Part shown: one piece after another, positions 1 through 7,688 of the stretch
Layout: each line of letters begins with the position of its first letter
Position numbering within the stretch: position 1 is the first letter of the stretch
Assembly: GCA_002721815.1 (NCBI GenBank)
Contig: PBLQ01000042.1
Span: 1 to 53,178 of the forward strand
Direction of reading: 5' to 3'
Length of the DNA: 53,178 bases
Source of the DNA: Myxococcales bacterium
GTDB lineage: Bacteria; Myxococcota; UBA727; GCA-2721815
Translations under genes and position numbers: made by a program
Notes under the pieces: generated by a model
The model's input: the letters and a program-made list of their open reading frames with translations, nothing else
Told to the model about the DNA's origin: nothing
Databases searched by the model: none

Positions 1-1563
1 TGCGGTGTTGGTACAAGCGGCGTTCGCATCGCAATTATCTGTATCGAGAGCACATTCATCGTCGTCTGTACAAGCGGTCCCATCACCACTGTAGCCGGCA
101 TTGCAGGAACAAGAGAAAGCGCCACCGGTATTGGTGCAAGTGGCGTTGGTATGACAATTGTTTGTGCCATCGGTGCACTCATTCACCTCTTCGCATAAGG
201 TGCCATCACCACTGTAGCCAGCGTTGCATTCGCAGGTGAAAGCCCCCGTCGTATTGGTACACGTTGCATTCGCTGCGCAGTTGTCTGCGGCTTGCTCGCA
301 TTCATCGACATCTTCGCACGTGGTGCCGTCTCCCGCATAACCCAAATGGCAAACGCAACTGTAACCACCTTCATTGTTGGTGCAGGATGCGTTTTCATTA
401 CAATTATTGACGTCTTCGGCACACTCATCAATGTCGATACAGCTTTCCCCATCTCCGCTGAACCCTTCATGACAGGTACATTGATAATCGCCTTCGGTGT
501 TTTCACAGGAAGCGTTGGCATCACATGAATCGATACTCAGGTCGCACTCGTCAATGTCTTCACAGCTGGTGCCGTCACCAAAATAACCATCGTTACACGT
601 ACAAATGAATGCGCCTTCGGTGTTCTCACAAGTGGCGTTGGCATCACAACCATCCAGATCAAGCACGCACTCATCGATATCGGTACAGGTGCTCCCGTCT
701 CCTTCGTATCCACTGTTACAGGTACAGGTAAAGGCACCTTCGGTGTTCTCGCAAAGGGCGTTTGCATCACAATTGTCGGTACCCGCACTGCATTCGTCTT
801 CGTCTACGCATGCATTGTCCTCCGCATTGCGAACGTAGCCTGCATCGCAGATACAAATGGCCTCACCGGATTGGTTTTCACACGCGCTGTGTGCACCGCA
901 ATCTACTTGTTCACAGGGGTCGCCAGGCCCTGCATCGAAAGGCGGCATGTCTTCGCATAACCCGGTGGACACATCGCACATGCCTGTTTCGCACAGGGTT
1001 TCAAACATGAGATAAGCGCAGACGCCCGCTTCGGATTCGCAAGAATCTGAGCTGGTGGCCTCATAACGAATGGATGATTTGCCGCCCAAACCACACTCCG
1101 GATTGGGGGGTGGTTCACAAGATTCGCAAATCAAGTTTGATATGCCGGTCCCCTTTAAACTGACTCGGGCGGGGCTTAGTTCGTCATTATTGTAAATGAT
1201 CTCCAACTCGACTTCGTAGTCTTTTTCATCGCTTGGAAAAAAAGTAACGGGCAGCTCGTAGGTCTCTAAACGCTCAATGGTGGTGGACAAAACATCCAGA
1301 TTGACTTGGAAACTGCCGTCATCCGGCGTGAGCACCATGTCCCTGATCTCTAAACCTGCGGTGCCCGAGTTCTTCAGCAAAAAGGTTTTCATGACCCGAA
1401 TGCCTTTGGGGCTCTCACCCAAATCAAAGGGGCCGTTCAGCTGAAGGTTGGGCCCCTCAATGACCACGGGGCTGGTCTGCTGGGTGGGTTGACAAGCGCC
1501 CACGAGCGAGAGGATGAGCCCAAAGAGAAGGGCCCGCGAAATCAAGTGGTGTTTGTAAATCAT
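1..1563 (-). CDS. EGF-array lipoprotein, C-terminus cut by window edge
   Basis: The frame is open from an ATG at 1563 to base 1 (521 codons, no stop), so the C-terminus lies outside the window. Residues 1-24 form a lipoprotein signal ending in a V-G-A-C lipobox (Cys24). Residues about 35-145 look like an immunoglobulin-like choice-of-anchor-D/ASH domain. From about residue 218 there is one divergent EGF unit, then at least seven tandem calcium-binding EGF units of 41-42 residues, each starting D-[IV]-[ND]-E-C and carrying the C-x-C-x-x-G-[YF] ending (for example TCTCNSGYEGDG). In other systems cbEGF arrays form stiff Ca-dependent rods used in adhesion; a surface adhesin role here is inference. 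No strong ribosome site precedes the ATG. The gene is divergent from trxB. Confidence 0.85.
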   Translation of the reverse strand, partial: MIYKHHLISRALLFGLILSLVGACQPTQQTSPVVIEGPNLQLNGPFDLGESPKGIRVMKTFLLKNSGTAGLEIRDMVLTPDDGSFQVNLDVLSTTIERLETYELPVTFFPSDEKDYEVELEIIYNNDELSPARVSLKGTGISNLICESCEPPPNPECGLGGKSSIRYEATSSDSCESEAGVCAYLMFETLCETGMCDVSTGLCEDMPPFDAGPGDPCEQVDCGAHSACENQSGEAICICDAGYVRNAEDNACVDEDECSAGTDNCDANALCENTEGAFTCTCNSGYEGDGSTCTDIDECVLDLDGCDANATCENTEGAFICTCNDGYFGDGTSCEDIDECDLSIDSCDANASCENTEGDYQCTCHEGFSGDGESCIDIDECAEDVNNCNENASCTNNEGGYSCVCHLGYAGDGTTCEDVDECEQAADNCAANATCTNTTGAFTCECNAGYSGDGTLCEEVNECTDGTNNCHTNATCTNTGGAFSCSCNAGYSGDGTACTDDDECALDTDNCDANAACTNTA

Positions 1564-1752
1564 AACATTGAGTGTAGTCGTTGGGCCCCGATACAGGCAA
1601 GCGAACGCGGCCTTAAGAGCGCAGTAAACAGAAGCGCCCACTCCGCACCCGGAAAGCTAACTTTATCGTATAAAAACAGCGGCTTGGCGGCCGTCGAAGT
1701 GCAGCTTGCCGCATTCATCAGCCTTAGGGCCAGCCGAACGCGCCGCTTTTCC

Positions 1753-1780
1753 TTGACTCTCTCACTTGGGTGCTTCTAAT
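1753..1780 (+). promoter_or_regulatory. sigma70-type promoter for trxB
   Basis: TTGACT at 1753-1758 and TCTAAT at 1775-1780 are separated by 16 bases. Each differs from the consensus hexamer by one base. The pair lies 24 bases upstream of the trxB ATG, so transcription would begin near 1787. Seen by eye only. Confidence 0.55.
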
Positions 1781-1804
1781 AGGGCCACAATTTGGGAGAA
1801 CACT

Positions 1805-2779
1805 ATGACTGACAACAACATCGAAAAAGTATTGATCATTGGCTCAGGCCCCGCTGGCTGGACGGCCGCCCTCTATACGGCCCGCGCCACATTGACCCCC
1901 CTGGTGTATGAAGGAAGTGCCCCCAATCTTCCCGGCGGCCAACTCATGATCACCTCAGATGTTGAAAATTACCCTGGTTTCCCCGAAGGTGTCTTGGGCC
2001 CAGAGCTCATGGAAAAGTTTAAAGCCCAAGCGGAGCGGTTTGGCGCACGGGTGGTCACCGAAAACATTGCCTCTGTTGATTTTAATCAGCGCCCCTTTGT
2101 GGCCACCAGTGAAAGCGGAACCGAAATCAAAGCCCACACCGTCATCATTGCCACGGGCGCCAATGCCAAATTGTTAGGCATTGATAAAGAAAAAGAGATC
2201 ATTGCCAGCGGTGCCGGCGTGAGCGCTTGCGCCACATGTGATGGTGCCTTCTACAAAGACGTGGATGTCGCAGTGGTCGGTGGCGGCGACAGCGCCATGG
2301 AAGAAGCGAACTTTTTAACCCGCTACGCGAAAAGCGTCACCATCATTCACCGTCGTGAAGGTTTTCGTGCCAGTAAAATCATGGTGGACCGTGCGCAAAA
2401 CAATCCGAAAATCAAATGGGAACTCAACCAAGAAGTGGCCGAGCTGCTCACCGAAAAACAAGGCATCATGAACAATGATACCCTGGTGGCGGTGAAAACC
2501 AAAAACACCCAAACCGGTGAAGAAAAAGAGATTCCATTTCAAGGCCTCTTCGTGGCCATTGGTCACAGCCCCACCACGGGCCTTTTTAAGGATTACCTTT
2601 CCTTTGACGATAAGGGCTACATCAAAACGCTGGGCCAAAGTGCCAAAACAGAAATCGAAGGCGTTTTTGCCTGTGGCGATGTGCAGGACAGTTATTACCG
2701 ACAGGCCATCACCGCTTCGGGTTCTGGTTGCATGGCCGCCATCGATGCTGAACGCTACCTTGAAGGCAAGGGGCTATAA
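1805..2779 (+). CDS. trxB: thioredoxin reductase
   Basis: This is an NADPH- and FAD-dependent thioredoxin-disulfide reductase of 324 residues, the usual length. Visible motifs, in order, are the FAD dinucleotide fold GSGPAGWTAA near the N-terminus, the redox-active CATCDG (CxxC), the NADPH fold GGGDSAMEEA followed by HRR, and the C-terminal FAD motif GDVQDSYYRQA. The ATG at 1805 was chosen because a GGGAGAA ribosome site lies 5 bases upstream; an in-frame start 39 bases further up would lie over the promoter. It recycles cytosolic thioredoxin, which would in turn serve the msrB and redoxin-type proteins in this window. It is probably monocistronic: the next gene is 105 bases on and has its own ribosome site. 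Confidence 0.97.
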   Translation: MTDNNIEKVLIIGSGPAGWTAALYTARATLTPLVYEGSAPNLPGGQLMITSDVENYPGFPEGVLGPELMEKFKAQAERFGARVVTENIASVDFNQRPFVATSESGTEIKAHTVIIATGANAKLLGIDKEKEIIASGAGVSACATCDGAFYKDVDVAVVGGGDSAMEEANFLTRYAKSVTIIHRREGFRASKIMVDRAQNNPKIKWELNQEVAELLTEKQGIMNNDTLVAVKTKNTQTGEEKEIPFQGLFVAIGHSPTTGLFKDYLSFDDKGYIKTLGQSAKTEIEGVFACGDVQDSYYRQAITASGSGCMAAIDAERYLEGKGL

Positions 2780-2884
2780 AGCACCTGCGGCTTTGCACAG
2801 GGTTACGTTCTGGCAAAAGCGTTTTGAATCATTTGGAATACAAATGCCATCCGACGAGTTTCAAAAGGGAAGTCGGAGGATGGT

Positions 2885-3331
2885 TTGCTTTTAGTCCATG
2901 GTGCGCACTTGGTCGCCACATGTTTTATGGTCGGGGTGATCTGGTTTGTTCAGGTGGTTCATTATCCCCTGTTTAAAGCTGTCTCTCATGATTCATTCGC
3001 AGCATATCACGCCCAACACACCCAACGAACCGGCTGGGTGGTCATAGGACCCATGTTGATCGAGCTGGTTTTGGCTTTTGTGCTCTTCTCAATGAGCCCT
3101 GCTGGCACCACTAAGTGGGCCGCCCTCGCTGGCATGATCATTCTCATCGGAATCTGGGCCAGCACGTTTTTGAGTCAGGTCCCGGCTCACAAACAGCTGG
3201 CGCAGGGCTTCGCCCCCAAGACATGGCGATATCTGCTGCGTTGGAACTGGATTCGCACTGTGGGTTGGACCGTGCGTCTCCCCATCGCCGCGTGGATGAC
3301 TTACACCGCCTATGGGCTCGCAAGCGCTTAA
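2885..3331 (+). CDS. small integral membrane protein, four predicted helices
   Basis: A 148-residue hydrophobic protein with four likely transmembrane segments (about residues 5-27, 55-75, 82-100 and 125-145) and conserved-looking polar residues between them (HYPLF near residue 28, and a QVPAHKQLA loop). The general pattern resembles uncharacterised four-helix DUF1772/DUF4149-like membrane proteins, but I cannot assign a family firmly. Translation appears to begin at TTG 2885, because GGAGG sits 5 bases upstream and the nearby ATG (2880) runs into a stop after four codons. Its stop overlaps the stop of the opposing SDR gene by four bases within CTTAAG. Function unknown. Confidence 0.75.
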   Translation: MLLVHGAHLVATCFMVGVIWFVQVVHYPLFKAVSHDSFAAYHAQHTQRTGWVVIGPMLIELVLAFVLFSMSPAGTTKWAALAGMIILIGIWASTFLSQVPAHKQLAQGFAPKTWRYLLRWNWIRTVGWTVRLPIAAWMTYTAYGLASA

Positions 3332-4713
3332 GAAAATGAATCCAGATGTTTTCCAAATCGATCCATGATCCATCGGTGGACTTCGGCCTGGGTGGATCGA
3401 TAAATCCACCAAGGCAAGCGCGGCTCAAAGTCATGAATTGCCGCCAGTAACGTACGACCATTCAACACCTGACGAAATTCGAGGCGACCCCTTTCGGTCT
3501 CTTTCGCCAAATAGCCGCCCGTCACGCGCATCACTTGACGTTGCGGATCGCTTCGGTGGGAGCGCATCTCTAACTCAAGCAGCAAAGGACCTTTATCGCT
3601 AAAACGAAAACCGATTTTATTCTCATCGAGCTGTATGACTTGCACCAAGCCCTTCATGGCTTCGGGCAGCCAACGAAAATATTCATTGGCAGCCCACTGA
3701 GCATCCTTTCCCGCCGGCAAACGCATGCGTTGCACCGAGCGTACCGTGTCTGCCCCTCGGCTATTGGAAGGTTTTAAAAATGCCCGAGGTGGCTTGGAGG
3801 CCTGTCCACGTTGTGAGGCCTGCTGAATAAGCTCGATGAGGTCCTGCTCCTGGGCCATTGGCAATTGATGCGGGGCCTCTTTGCGTGCCAACATCTCATG
3901 CCGGAGGCTTTCAATTAAGGGTGCCACCAGCTCTTTGGGTGCACCAGTGGTCAAACTCACCCACAAACGAGATAAGCGCGGCGATAGCAATGGAACGCCA
4001 ACAAAGCGACGCTTGAGCTCCAGGGCTTGAGCGGTGGCCTGCATCAATTGCTCATAGGAAACGGGGGCGGTGGAGTACAGATCGTAAACCGCACCGAACG
4101 AATCTGGGTTCCCTAAAACATATTGGAAGGCTTGAACCACCTCTTGCTCAGACACCGGCTGCATTTTCGTTTGCGTCCAAGAAGGCAAAACCATCACCGG
4201 TAACCTTTGAACCAAGCGTGTGAGCAACTGATAGGAAGACCCATTGGCACCAATCACCAAACCTGCACGCAAGCTCGTGACCGGGACACCTTCACTTCCT
4301 AAAACCTCTTCAACTTCCAAACGGCTTTGCAAATGAGCGGAAACGTCATCATCGTTGGGCATGAGACCGCCCAAATAGACGATTTGCTTCACACCGTTAC
4401 GTGCCGCCGCCTTGGCGAAATTATCAGCACATAACAGATCTAGGTCTTCGAAAGCCCCTTGAACCAAACGTGCCGAAGGCATCATGCTGTGAACCAAATA
4501 AATGGCGTAATCCACATTCTCCAACGCGGACTCTGCATCTTTCATAGAAAACAAGTCGGCGCGGCGAAATTCGCTGTAACCGTTTTGGGCCGGTTTCGCT
4601 GAACGTGACAGCCCGATGAGATGGTTTTGGTTACCTAGCAAAGGTCCCAAGGCTTGCCCAATAAAGCCGGATGCACCAGCCACCGCCACAGTCGCTCCGG
4701 AAAGCTGCGTCAT
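3328..4713 (-). CDS. SDR-type NAD(P)-binding protein with DUF2867 C-terminal domain
   Basis: A 461-residue protein. The N-terminus carries the atypical short-chain dehydrogenase nucleotide-binding motif GASGFIG (residues about 14-20), a YLVHSM segment, and the VYLGG strand typical of YbjT/NmrA-like proteins. The final third matches the style of DUF2867, with a WIYR then HRWIMDRFGKHL ending. Family members are membrane-associated or soluble oxidoreductase-like proteins of unknown substrate, often suggested to act on quinone or lipid-linked compounds. The start is the ATG at 4713. It is convergent with the small membrane-protein gene. The enzymatic reaction cannot be deduced from the sequence. 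Confidence 0.85.
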   Translation of the reverse strand: MTQLSGATVAVAGASGFIGQALGPLLGNQNHLIGLSRSAKPAQNGYSEFRRADLFSMKDAESALENVDYAIYLVHSMMPSARLVQGAFEDLDLLCADNFAKAAARNGVKQIVYLGGLMPNDDDVSAHLQSRLEVEEVLGSEGVPVTSLRAGLVIGANGSSYQLLTRLVQRLPVMVLPSWTQTKMQPVSEQEVVQAFQYVLGNPDSFGAVYDLYSTAPVSYEQLMQATAQALELKRRFVGVPLLSPRLSRLWVSLTTGAPKELVAPLIESLRHEMLARKEAPHQLPMAQEQDLIELIQQASQRGQASKPPRAFLKPSNSRGADTVRSVQRMRLPAGKDAQWAANEYFRWLPEAMKGLVQVIQLDENKIGFRFSDKGPLLLELEMRSHRSDPQRQVMRVTGGYLAKETERGRLEFRQVLNGRTLLAAIHDFEPRLPWWIYRSTQAEVHRWIMDRFGKHLDSFS

Positions 4714-4766
4714 TTTAACCTCGAAAATTCATGATTACCGATGAAGTATAACAACTTCCGCTGGGC

Positions 4767-5372
4767 TTATTGGGCTGGAATACCTGCACATTGCTCAAAA
4801 TCATCATTGCAGTTTTCTTCTCGACAGGAGGCACAAGCTTCTCCTTCAGCGTCGAGTCCACATTGAAAGGCGCAATTGGAGGCCGTACAGGCGATGATCT
4901 CACCAAAGCAATCCGAACAGTCATCACTCAAGTCTGTATTGTCGGCAACACAATCACTGCCGCAGGTGGCCACGTCCGAACTGAGTAAACAACTTAAGGC
5001 ACAGTCTCCCACCACATCGTCGAGTGTATCATCGAGCGAACCGAGCTCTCCTTCATCAGCGTCATTGTCACAGGCCCCGTTCGAGGGCTCTGGCTCAGGT
5101 TCGGGTTCTGGCTCAGGTTCATCGATGGCCGAGCCCGCATCTTGCGCCATTTCGGTTGCGTCCATGACTCCCGCGTCGCCCGTATCGAACCAGTTGTTGT
5201 TTTGATTGTTGTTTTGATTGTTGTTTTGAGAGCTGCCATTGTTGAAATCTAAATTTTGATCTTGAGCGAGCTCGTCTGAATCAGAGTCTTCTCTGGGCAC
5301 GGTGGGTGAAGCACATCCCATAACGGTGAATATTAAGAGCAGTGCAGTTGTGAGGCGCCATTGTGTTCTCAT
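4767..5372 (-). CDS. Cys-rich lipoprotein with Asn/Gln and Glu-Pro linkers
   Basis: A 201-residue exported protein with a lipobox V-M-G-C (Cys20). It then has an acidic stretch, an N-N-N-Q linker (about residues 49-60), an acidic spacer and a six-unit Glu-Pro run (about residues 85-96). The C-terminal half (about residues 100-198) is a Cys-rich module with repeated C-x-x-x-C and C-x-x-C spacing (CALSC, CSDC, CASC) that probably folds as disulfide-linked helices. Such modules recur on Bradymonadia/Myxococcota lipoproteins and have no known function. The linkers imply a domain held away from the membrane. It is monocistronic, with 118 bases to the divergent gene upstream. Confidence 0.85.
   Translation of the reverse strand: MRTQWRLTTALLLIFTVMGCASPTVPREDSDSDELAQDQNLDFNNGSSQNNNQNNNQNNNWFDTGDAGVMDATEMAQDAGSAIDEPEPEPEPEPEPSNGACDNDADEGELGSLDDTLDDVVGDCALSCLLSSDVATCGSDCVADNTDLSDDCSDCFGEIIACTASNCAFQCGLDAEGEACASCREENCNDDFEQCAGIPAQ
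5087..5121 (-). repeat. hexanucleotide repeat encoding Glu-Pro run
   Basis: Imperfect 6-base units (GGCTCAGGTTC-like on the plus strand) encode alternating Glu-Pro in the Cys-rich lipoprotein. Copy number could vary by slippage without breaking the frame. Confidence 0.6.
5193..5230 (-). repeat. 12-base tandem repeat encoding Asn-Asn-Asn-Gln
   Basis: About three copies of a 12-base unit (TTGTTGTTTTGA on the plus strand) encode the N-N-N-Q linker just after the lipobox region. The unit length keeps the reading frame. Confidence 0.7.
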
Positions 5373-5490
5373 TCATGTGTCCTTTATGAGCATCCTAAGT
5401 GCTGATTTCATATAGTCTTTATCCATTAAACCACCAATTTGGACGTAATGCTGCTGAAAAACCCTAATTATTTAATTTTTCAGGCATTCA

Positions 5491-6693
5491 TTGAACGCAC
5501 GGCCCGAGATCATTAAGCTCAACCCAATGAATTGGCCACCTCCCGCAGTTGAATACGGGCCCTACCGCGCACATTTTTTTGCCGGCATGGAAGACATTTC
5601 CGTGCAGGATTGGAATGCCCACAATCCCAATGCCTACCCCTTTTTGAGCCATGCCTTTTTACATGCCCTCGAAACAAGCCAGAGCGTTGGGCGAGAAAAG
5701 GGCATGATGCCCATGCACATGCAATTGCTTCAAGAGGAACAGTCTTTGGGCTTTGTTCCGCTCTATTTGAAGTTCCACAGTTACGGAGAATACATCTTCG
5801 ATTGGGAATGGGCCCGTGGTGCCCAAGCGGCCGGCATTGATTATTACCCTAAGCTTTTGGTGGGTGCGCCTTATACGCCCGCGGTGGGGCACCGGCTGCT
5901 CATGGACCCAAAATATTTTGAAATCGCGGCCACAATTTTAAAGTCATTCTGTGAACAGTTAGGGCTCAGTGGGGTTCATGTTCTTCATTGCCTCCCCGAA
6001 GAGTCAAAAGCGCTACAAAAGGCGGGTTTCATCTCCCGCGAAACCCATCAATATCATTTTCATAATTCCGGCTATGAGAACTTCGGCGAATTTTTAAATG
6101 CCCTCAAAAGCAGACACCGCAAACAAATCAAAAAAGAGCGGGAACGCGCTACGGACAACACACTCACCTTGGGCTTAGTTCGAGGGAACACGCTCTCCCA
6201 AGAAGATTGGAAACGCATCTACGAACTTTACGAAAACACCTACCAACGCAAATGGGGCACCCCTTACCTGACCCCCAACTTTTTCAAAAATATGCCCTCG
6301 TCGGTTCAACAAACCGTATTGGCCGCTATTGCGCGGGACTCAGGAGGGACCATCCAAGCCATGAGCCTTTCCTTTGAAAGCGACACGCATCTGTATGGCC
6401 GGTACTGGGGGTGCGCCAGTGCTTATGACGCCATTCATTTCGAATTTTGCTATTACCGCCTAATTGAATACGCCATTGAAACAGGTAAAAAGGTCTTTGA
6501 AGCCGGCGCCCAAGGCGAACATAAAATTAAGCGCGGCTTTGTGCCCGTGACCATTCATTCGGCCCACGTTCTAACCGATCCGCGGCTGCACAATGCGGTG
6601 GCTCATTTTTGTCAAAATGAATCCACGCAAGAAGATCACATCAAAGAATTTTTAGGAAAATTGGCACCCTATAAAAGCAGCCCCAACACCTAA
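5491..6693 (+). CDS. FemAB-like GNAT acyltransferase (PF04339 type)
   Basis: A 400-residue protein resembling the FemAB-like/peptidoglycan-recognition family (PF04339, GNAT fold). It has an N-terminal acceptor region, an FDWEWA motif, a central basic segment LKSRHRKQIKKERERA that is a hallmark of the family, and a C-terminal GRYWGC...HFEFCYY...AGAQGEHKIKRGF block. Relatives are annotated as N-acyltransferases acting on amino-acyl or peptidoglycan precursors, but the substrate is not established. The frame opens with TTG at 5491, with only a weak AGG upstream. The ATG at codon 13 (5527) is the alternative start. Its stop overlaps that of the opposing patatin gene by four bases. Confidence 0.85.
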   Translation: MNARPEIIKLNPMNWPPPAVEYGPYRAHFFAGMEDISVQDWNAHNPNAYPFLSHAFLHALETSQSVGREKGMMPMHMQLLQEEQSLGFVPLYLKFHSYGEYIFDWEWARGAQAAGIDYYPKLLVGAPYTPAVGHRLLMDPKYFEIAATILKSFCEQLGLSGVHVLHCLPEESKALQKAGFISRETHQYHFHNSGYENFGEFLNALKSRHRKQIKKERERATDNTLTLGLVRGNTLSQEDWKRIYELYENTYQRKWGTPYLTPNFFKNMPSSVQQTVLAAIARDSGGTIQAMSLSFESDTHLYGRYWGCASAYDAIHFEFCYYRLIEYAIETGKKVFEAGAQGEHKIKRGFVPVTIHSAHVLTDPRLHNAVAHFCQNESTQEDHIKEFLGKLAPYKSSPNT

Positions 6694-7487
6694 CTGGAAC
6701 GCGCCTCTTTATGACTTTGCAAAACCGTCTGCATGGGAAAACGCGTTCCCTGTGTGGCATTTGGACCGCCGTCTACGGATTTCGTCGGGACCGCATAGCC
6801 CTCGTTTTTTATTTTTTGCATTAAAGCAGCGGCGTCTTTTTCACCCTCTTCAAAAAGTGCCCAAGCTTTTTCTACGGGGGGGACTTTGATGGCCCACCAA
6901 GGTGTCACTTTAGGGGATGGAAACACATCTGCCCGCGCGTCAAAGAAAAAGGGGGAAACCCGTAAAGTTCTTGGTGTGAGCACCGGGCTGTTGTTGCTAA
7001 ATCCGCCATCCATACAACGCATTTGGCGAAAGCGAATGGTTCGCACGCGTCGAGAAGGAATGTGGCAACTGGCACGAACCGCCGCACTTAAATCATTTAA
7101 GTCGTGAAATTCGTTCACCATCAAATTTTTAATGGAGGGGGCACGCGTGATGGACACCGAAACACGATGTCCAATGATTGGCAGTGTCTCTTCAGATAAA
7201 AAATGTCCTAAAAAACGATTGGCAAATTCCAAAAGCACATCTGACCGATACAAAATATTGGCGTGCGCGTGGGGTTTCAAAATATCGATGGCTACCGATG
7301 CGATTTCTTGAGCGTCAGAACCCTGCGCCAATAAAACACCCAAACCCGCACCGGCCGAAGCCCCCGCATAATGCATGCTTTGGGGTAAACCATATTGCTG
7401 TAAAGCGTAAGCCACACCGCATTGGTAGAAGTTCAGTGTGCCACACCCCGAAAAGGAGATCGCGTCGAAATGATCGTTTAGGTTCAT
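6690..7487 (-). CDS. patatin-like phospholipase (PNPLA)
   Basis: A 265-residue patatin/PNPLA-fold serine lipase. The oxyanion-hole segment SFSGCGTLNFYQCG (residues 11-24) is followed by the nucleophile elbow GASAG with Ser44 and the catalytic Asp in D160-G-G, giving the Ser-Asp dyad. The first block is closer in wording to animal PNPLA/ATGL proteins (S-x-x-G-C-G-x-L) than to the G-G-G-x-[RK]-G oxyanion loop of typical bacterial patatins. The protein has no signal peptide, so it should act in the cytosol on acylglycerols or phospholipids. It is convergent with the FemAB-like gene (four-base overlap). Substrate unknown. Confidence 0.9.
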   Translation of the reverse strand: MNLNDHFDAISFSGCGTLNFYQCGVAYALQQYGLPQSMHYAGASAGAGLGVLLAQGSDAQEIASVAIDILKPHAHANILYRSDVLLEFANRFLGHFLSEETLPIIGHRVSVSITRAPSIKNLMVNEFHDLNDLSAAVRASCHIPSRRVRTIRFRQMRCMDGGFSNNSPVLTPRTLRVSPFFFDARADVFPSPKVTPWWAIKVPPVEKAWALFEEGEKDAAALMQKIKNEGYAVPTKSVDGGPNATQGTRFPMQTVLQSHKEARSS

Positions 7488-7688
7488 GCGTGTCTCTTAA
7501 AGGCTCCTGCTCCATTCGTAAACCCATTTCCCCCCTGCCAGGGCAAAGGGCCTCCTTGGCTTGAAAGCGCTATCCGATGGTAAGTGACTGTTTTTAATCA
7601 GTTACAGTGATCGCCTTTTTTGCATGCATCGCCTTGGGCATCCGGTGGGAAACAGTTACACTAAACGCCATGCCTTCGAGGGAGACTC

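Noticed and set aside
183-524. Open frames inside the EGF array on the minus strand in other frames
   Set aside because: They run through the cbEGF coding sequence out of frame; the true frame has the Cys pattern.
1489-1779. Plus-strand 96-codon frame between the EGF gene and trxB
   Set aside because: Starts inside the opposing signal-peptide sequence, no ribosome site, composition not protein-like, and it covers the trxB promoter.
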